Positions 13,923-16,146 of a DNA stretch of 16,146 bases are shown here, piece by piece. Location: the NCBI GenBank assembly GCA_016929365.1, contig JAFGIZ010000091.1, forward strand, positions 1 through 16,146, given 5' to 3'. A model generated the notes under the pieces. That model ran no database searches. It was given only the letters and a program-made list of their open reading frames with translations, and was not told where the DNA came from. Positions within the stretch are counted from its first letter, which is position 1, and each line of letters opens with the position of its first letter. Position numbers and translations under genes: made by a program. The stretch is from Lentisphaerota bacterium. GTDB lineage: Bacteria > Verrucomicrobiota > Kiritimatiellia > UBA8416 > JAFGIZ01.

Positions 13923-14605
13923 TCCGCCGGTCCGGGCTCCACCCGCGCCACAATCGTCTCCCCTGCCGTCACTCGCTGTCCTTCCTTTACGGCCACGCGC
14001 ACGGACGCGCGCGGCAGGACCATTTCCAGGCGTGACCCGAATTTCATCATACCGATTCTTGCGCCCATGTCCACCTTGTCCCCCACGCCGACCCAGGCAA
14101 CCACGCGGCGCGCCACCGCGCCGCAAATCTGCCGGACCACGCACGGCGCCGGTCCGCCTTCAATCAGAAATGTGTGCCGCTCGTTGGAGGCCGACGCCTC
14201 GTCACGCCAGGCCGGCTGTTTGGCGCCCGGCATATAGTCCAGGCGCGTAACCGTGCCCGACACGGGCGCCCGGTTGACGTGGACGTCGGACAGTCCGAGA
14301 AAAACACTGATTTCCACGGAGGGCACGGCGCCCAGCAGCGGTTCTTGCACATCGCGAATACGCACCACGACGCCGTCGGCGCCGGAGACGACGGCCCGCG
14401 GGTCCGCCGGCGGCGTGCGTTCGGGATCGCGAAAGAAATACAGCAGACCGGCCGCGGCAACGAGCGCGAGCAGCAGGCCCGGAACGACGCGGGCCCGCCA
14501 GGTCCGCGGACGCGGCAGAACCCACAGCAGTAGTGTCAGCAGCAGACCGGACGCCGCCGCCCACGGCAGGAACGGCAGAACTTCAGGACGTATGGGTATG
14601 GTCAT
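13919..14605 (-). CDS. psd: Phosphatidylserine decarboxylase proenzyme, short form
   Basis: The 228-residue proenzyme decarboxylates phosphatidylserine to phosphatidylethanolamine. Self-cleavage is expected between G190 and S191 in GMMKFGSRLEMVLP, leaving a pyruvoyl group on the small subunit. FLGLSDVHVNRAPVSG (102-117) is the conserved Asp-His segment. Two hydrophobic helices at 10-31 and 38-57 anchor it, and FRDPERTPP follows as in the short (archaeal-type) Psd class of about 210-230 residues. The start at 14605 gives the usual N terminus but only a weak ribosome site (GAAAAAG). The gene overlaps the end of rluD by 23 bases, pointing to translational coupling. The product feeds directly from the downstream-coded PssA. 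Confidence 0.95.
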   Translation of the reverse strand: MTIPIRPEVLPFLPWAAASGLLLTLLLWVLPRPRTWRARVVPGLLLALVAAAGLLYFFRDPERTPPADPRAVVSGADGVVVRIRDVQEPLLGAVPSVEISVFLGLSDVHVNRAPVSGTVTRLDYMPGAKQPAWRDEASASNERHTFLIEGGPAPCVVRQICGAVARRVVAWVGVGDKVDMGARIGMMKFGSRLEMVLPRASVRVAVKEGQRVTAGETIVARVEPGPAE

Positions 14606-15569
14606 GTTCTTTTTCCCGTATGGTCTTTCCCTCTTGCCGCAGCGCATCCACCACGGCGCGAAAATCCGCCGGAATCGGCGCGCGGAATGCAACGCGCGCC
14701 CCGCTGCGCGGATGCCGGAACGCCAGTTCGGCGGCGTGCAGCAGCTGCCGCGGCGCCGGGACGCCTTCCGTCCGGCGGCGCCCGTATCGGGAATCCCCGA
14801 CAACAGGATGGCCGATGTGCGCCAGGTGCACCCGGATCTGGTGTGTACGCCCGGTCTCGATGCGCACCTCCAACAGACTACAGGGCCCCAACGTTTCCGT
14901 CACGCGGTAAATCGATAGCGCCCGGCGGCCGGGTCCCGCCACGCGCCGCCGCCCCGTCCGGTGCAGCGGTTCGGCGGCCATCTTCTTGCGGTTATGCACG
15001 CTCCGGCCCACCCATGTTTCGACGCGTCCCGCTGGGGGATCGGGCTGCCCGTACACCAGCGCCCGATAGACCTTCTCGACCGCCCCGCCCTTGAACTGCG
15101 CCGCCAGCGCCTGCAGCGCGGCGTCATGCTTGGCCGCGACCAGGACGCCGCTGGTATCCTTGTCCAGCCGGTGTACGATGCCCGGGCGCCGCTCTCCGCC
15201 GACGCCGCCCAGATCGCGGCAATGATACAGCAGCGCGTTGACCAGGGTGCCCGAGGCATGGCCCGGGGCGGGATGCACAACCAGCCCCGCCGGCTTGTTG
15301 ACCACCACCACGTCGCGGTCTTCGTACAGAACGTCCAGCGGGATCGGTTCCGGCTGCGGGTCCGCCGGCACGGGCGGCGGCATGTCGACGACAATCCGGG
15401 TGCCGCGGCGGACCTTGCGGCCCGGGGATTCGGGCAGACCGTCGACCGTCACGCGGCCCGCGCGAATCAGCGCCTGGATCCGCGCCCGCGACAACCCGGG
15501 AAGCCGGCCGTGCAGGAAGACGTCCAGGCGAGCGGCCGGAATGTCGGCCGTGAGCTCCGTACGCATCAT
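14583..15569 (-). CDS. rluD: RluD-type 23S rRNA pseudouridine synthase
   Basis: The 328-residue enzyme converts uridines to pseudouridine in RNA; the RluD group acts on helix 69 of 23S rRNA. An S4 RNA-binding domain occupies about 11-60 (RLDVFLHGRLPGLSRARIQA, then GRVTVDG). The catalytic domain contains PGIVHRLDKDTSGVL with the nucleophile Asp136, NKPAGLVVHPAPGH, and ETGRTHQIRVHLAHIGHP near the C terminus. AGGGA is six bases before ATG at 15569 but directly abuts the alternative ATG at 15575, which overlaps the lgt stop (ATGA), so I favour 15569. The length is normal for RluD. The 3' end overlaps psd by 23 bases. RluC/RluA paralogues are possible, but the S4 domain and active-site wording favour RluD. 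Confidence 0.92.
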   Translation of the reverse strand: MMRTELTADIPAARLDVFLHGRLPGLSRARIQALIRAGRVTVDGLPESPGRKVRRGTRIVVDMPPPVPADPQPEPIPLDVLYEDRDVVVVNKPAGLVVHPAPGHASGTLVNALLYHCRDLGGVGGERRPGIVHRLDKDTSGVLVAAKHDAALQALAAQFKGGAVEKVYRALVYGQPDPPAGRVETWVGRSVHNRKKMAAEPLHRTGRRRVAGPGRRALSIYRVTETLGPCSLLEVRIETGRTHQIRVHLAHIGHPVVGDSRYGRRRTEGVPAPRQLLHAAELAFRHPRSGARVAFRAPIPADFRAVVDALRQEGKTIREKEHDHTHTS

Positions 15570-15571
15570 GC

Positions 15572-16146
15572 TCATTCCCTGGCGCGCCGGCGCAGCGCCC
15601 GCAGCAGGACCGCCGTCCCGACTCCCAGCAAGGCGAGGCTCGTCGCCTGGCTGACCGTCAGCGGGCCGAGCATCAGGCGCGGGTCGCCGCGCAAAAACTC
15701 GATCCCGAACCGCCAGGCCGGATACGCAAGCAGGTAACACGCCGCCGTGACGCCGGCCCGGGGCCGCCGGCGGTACAGCACCACGAGCCCGGCATACAGC
15801 AGCAGATTGAACGCGGTTTCGTAAAGCGGGACCGGGTGCACCGCGGCGCTACGCGCGGCGCCCGCGTCGATCAGCCCGTCTTCGAGATGGCGCCACCACG
15901 GCAGACTTTCAGCCGGATAACGGATCGCCAGCGGGCCGCTCCACGGCCGGCCGAAACAGCAGCCGTTCAGCAAACACCCGACCCGCCCGAACGCATGGGC
16001 CAGGGGAACGGACGTCACCACGAAATCGTAAAGTCCCAGCACCGGCATCGCGTGGGCCCGCGCGAACAGCCAGACCCCGACGGCCGCCCCGATAAACCCC
16101 CCGTAGTACACGAGGCCGCCCCGGTGCAGGAAAAAAACGGTAAGCG
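15572..16146 (-). CDS. lgt: Prolipoprotein diacylglyceryl transferase, 5' end cut by window edge
   Basis: About 190 residues of the C-terminal two thirds are visible. Lgt transfers diacylglycerol from phosphatidylglycerol to the lipobox cysteine of prolipoproteins in the inner membrane. Signatures are LVYYGGFIGA near the edge, AFGRVGCLLNGCCFGRPW (the GRxGCxxxGCC variant of the GRxGNFxN motif, containing the essential Arg), VHPVPLYE and RFGIEFLRGD. Several hydrophobic helices are present. The frame is open to the window edge, so the true start is outside; the GTG at 16111 is internal. The stop touches the rluD start region, making lgt the first visible gene of the lgt-rluD-psd-pssA-udg cluster. 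Substrates in this window could include the lipoprotein coded at 7065. Confidence 0.94.
   Translation of the reverse strand, partial: LTVFFLHRGGLVYYGGFIGAAVGVWLFARAHAMPVLGLYDFVVTSVPLAHAFGRVGCLLNGCCFGRPWSGPLAIRYPAESLPWWRHLEDGLIDAGAARSAAVHPVPLYETAFNLLLYAGLVVLYRRRPRAGVTAACYLLAYPAWRFGIEFLRGDPRLMLGPLTVSQATSLALLGVGTAVLLRALRRRARE

Overview
The window is a GC-rich bacterial chromosome segment with 16 protein-coding genes (one apparently frameshifted, one cut at each window edge) and one tRNA. I saw no phage, transposase, integrase or CRISPR features. The mix of a PIG-L deacetylase next to a ROK-like protein, a FAD_oxidored-type flavoprotein, a stand-alone URO-D-type methyltransferase and an amt/PII pair under a sigma-54-type promoter would fit a free-living Gram-negative heterotroph, perhaps of the PVC group (Kiritimatiellota, Lentisphaerota or Verrucomicrobiota). 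That placement is a guess from gene content; no rRNA is present to settle it.

Layout. (1) 1-2569: a ROK-like gene with a single-base frameshift and an ATGA-coupled PIG-L deacetylase run leftward. An AraC-family regulator is divergent, and an unusually AT-rich 110-bp gap with phased repeats separates them; this looks like a small regulated amino-sugar locus. (2) 2570-2720: a dispersed-type imperfect inverted repeat between converging genes. (3) 2721-4486: amt followed by a PII gene, with a close match to a sigma-54 promoter upstream; this is an ammonium uptake and nitrogen-sensing unit. (4) 4606-7523, rightward: a flavoprotein, a very small carbonic-anhydrase-like protein, FxsA, and a coiled-coil lipoprotein preceded by a gap able to fold. 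(5) 7574-9847: a YdjM-like membrane protein and a URO-D-family methyltransferase, divergent around a perfect 10-bp inverted repeat. (6) 9861-12219, leftward: a membrane-anchored TolB-type beta-propeller and a soluble LOV-domain histidine kinase, seven bases apart and behind a good sigma-70 promoter. (7) 12282-12415: tRNA-Glu(TTC) with its own promoter. (8) 12427-16146, leftward: lgt, rluD, psd, pssA and a type-4 uracil-DNA glycosylase, packed with overlapping or nearly touching ends.

How the genes work together. Lgt supplies lipoprotein lipidation, and the Psd and PssA pair makes phosphatidylserine and phosphatidylethanolamine. These are housekeeping envelope functions, co-transcribed with an rRNA pseudouridine synthase and a DNA repair enzyme. 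The most interesting element is the LOV kinase: it keeps the photoactive cysteine and the three flavin-contacting Asn/Asn/Gln residues, so it should be a genuine blue-light sensor. It has no response regulator in the window and is paired with a periplasmic beta-propeller of unknown ligand.
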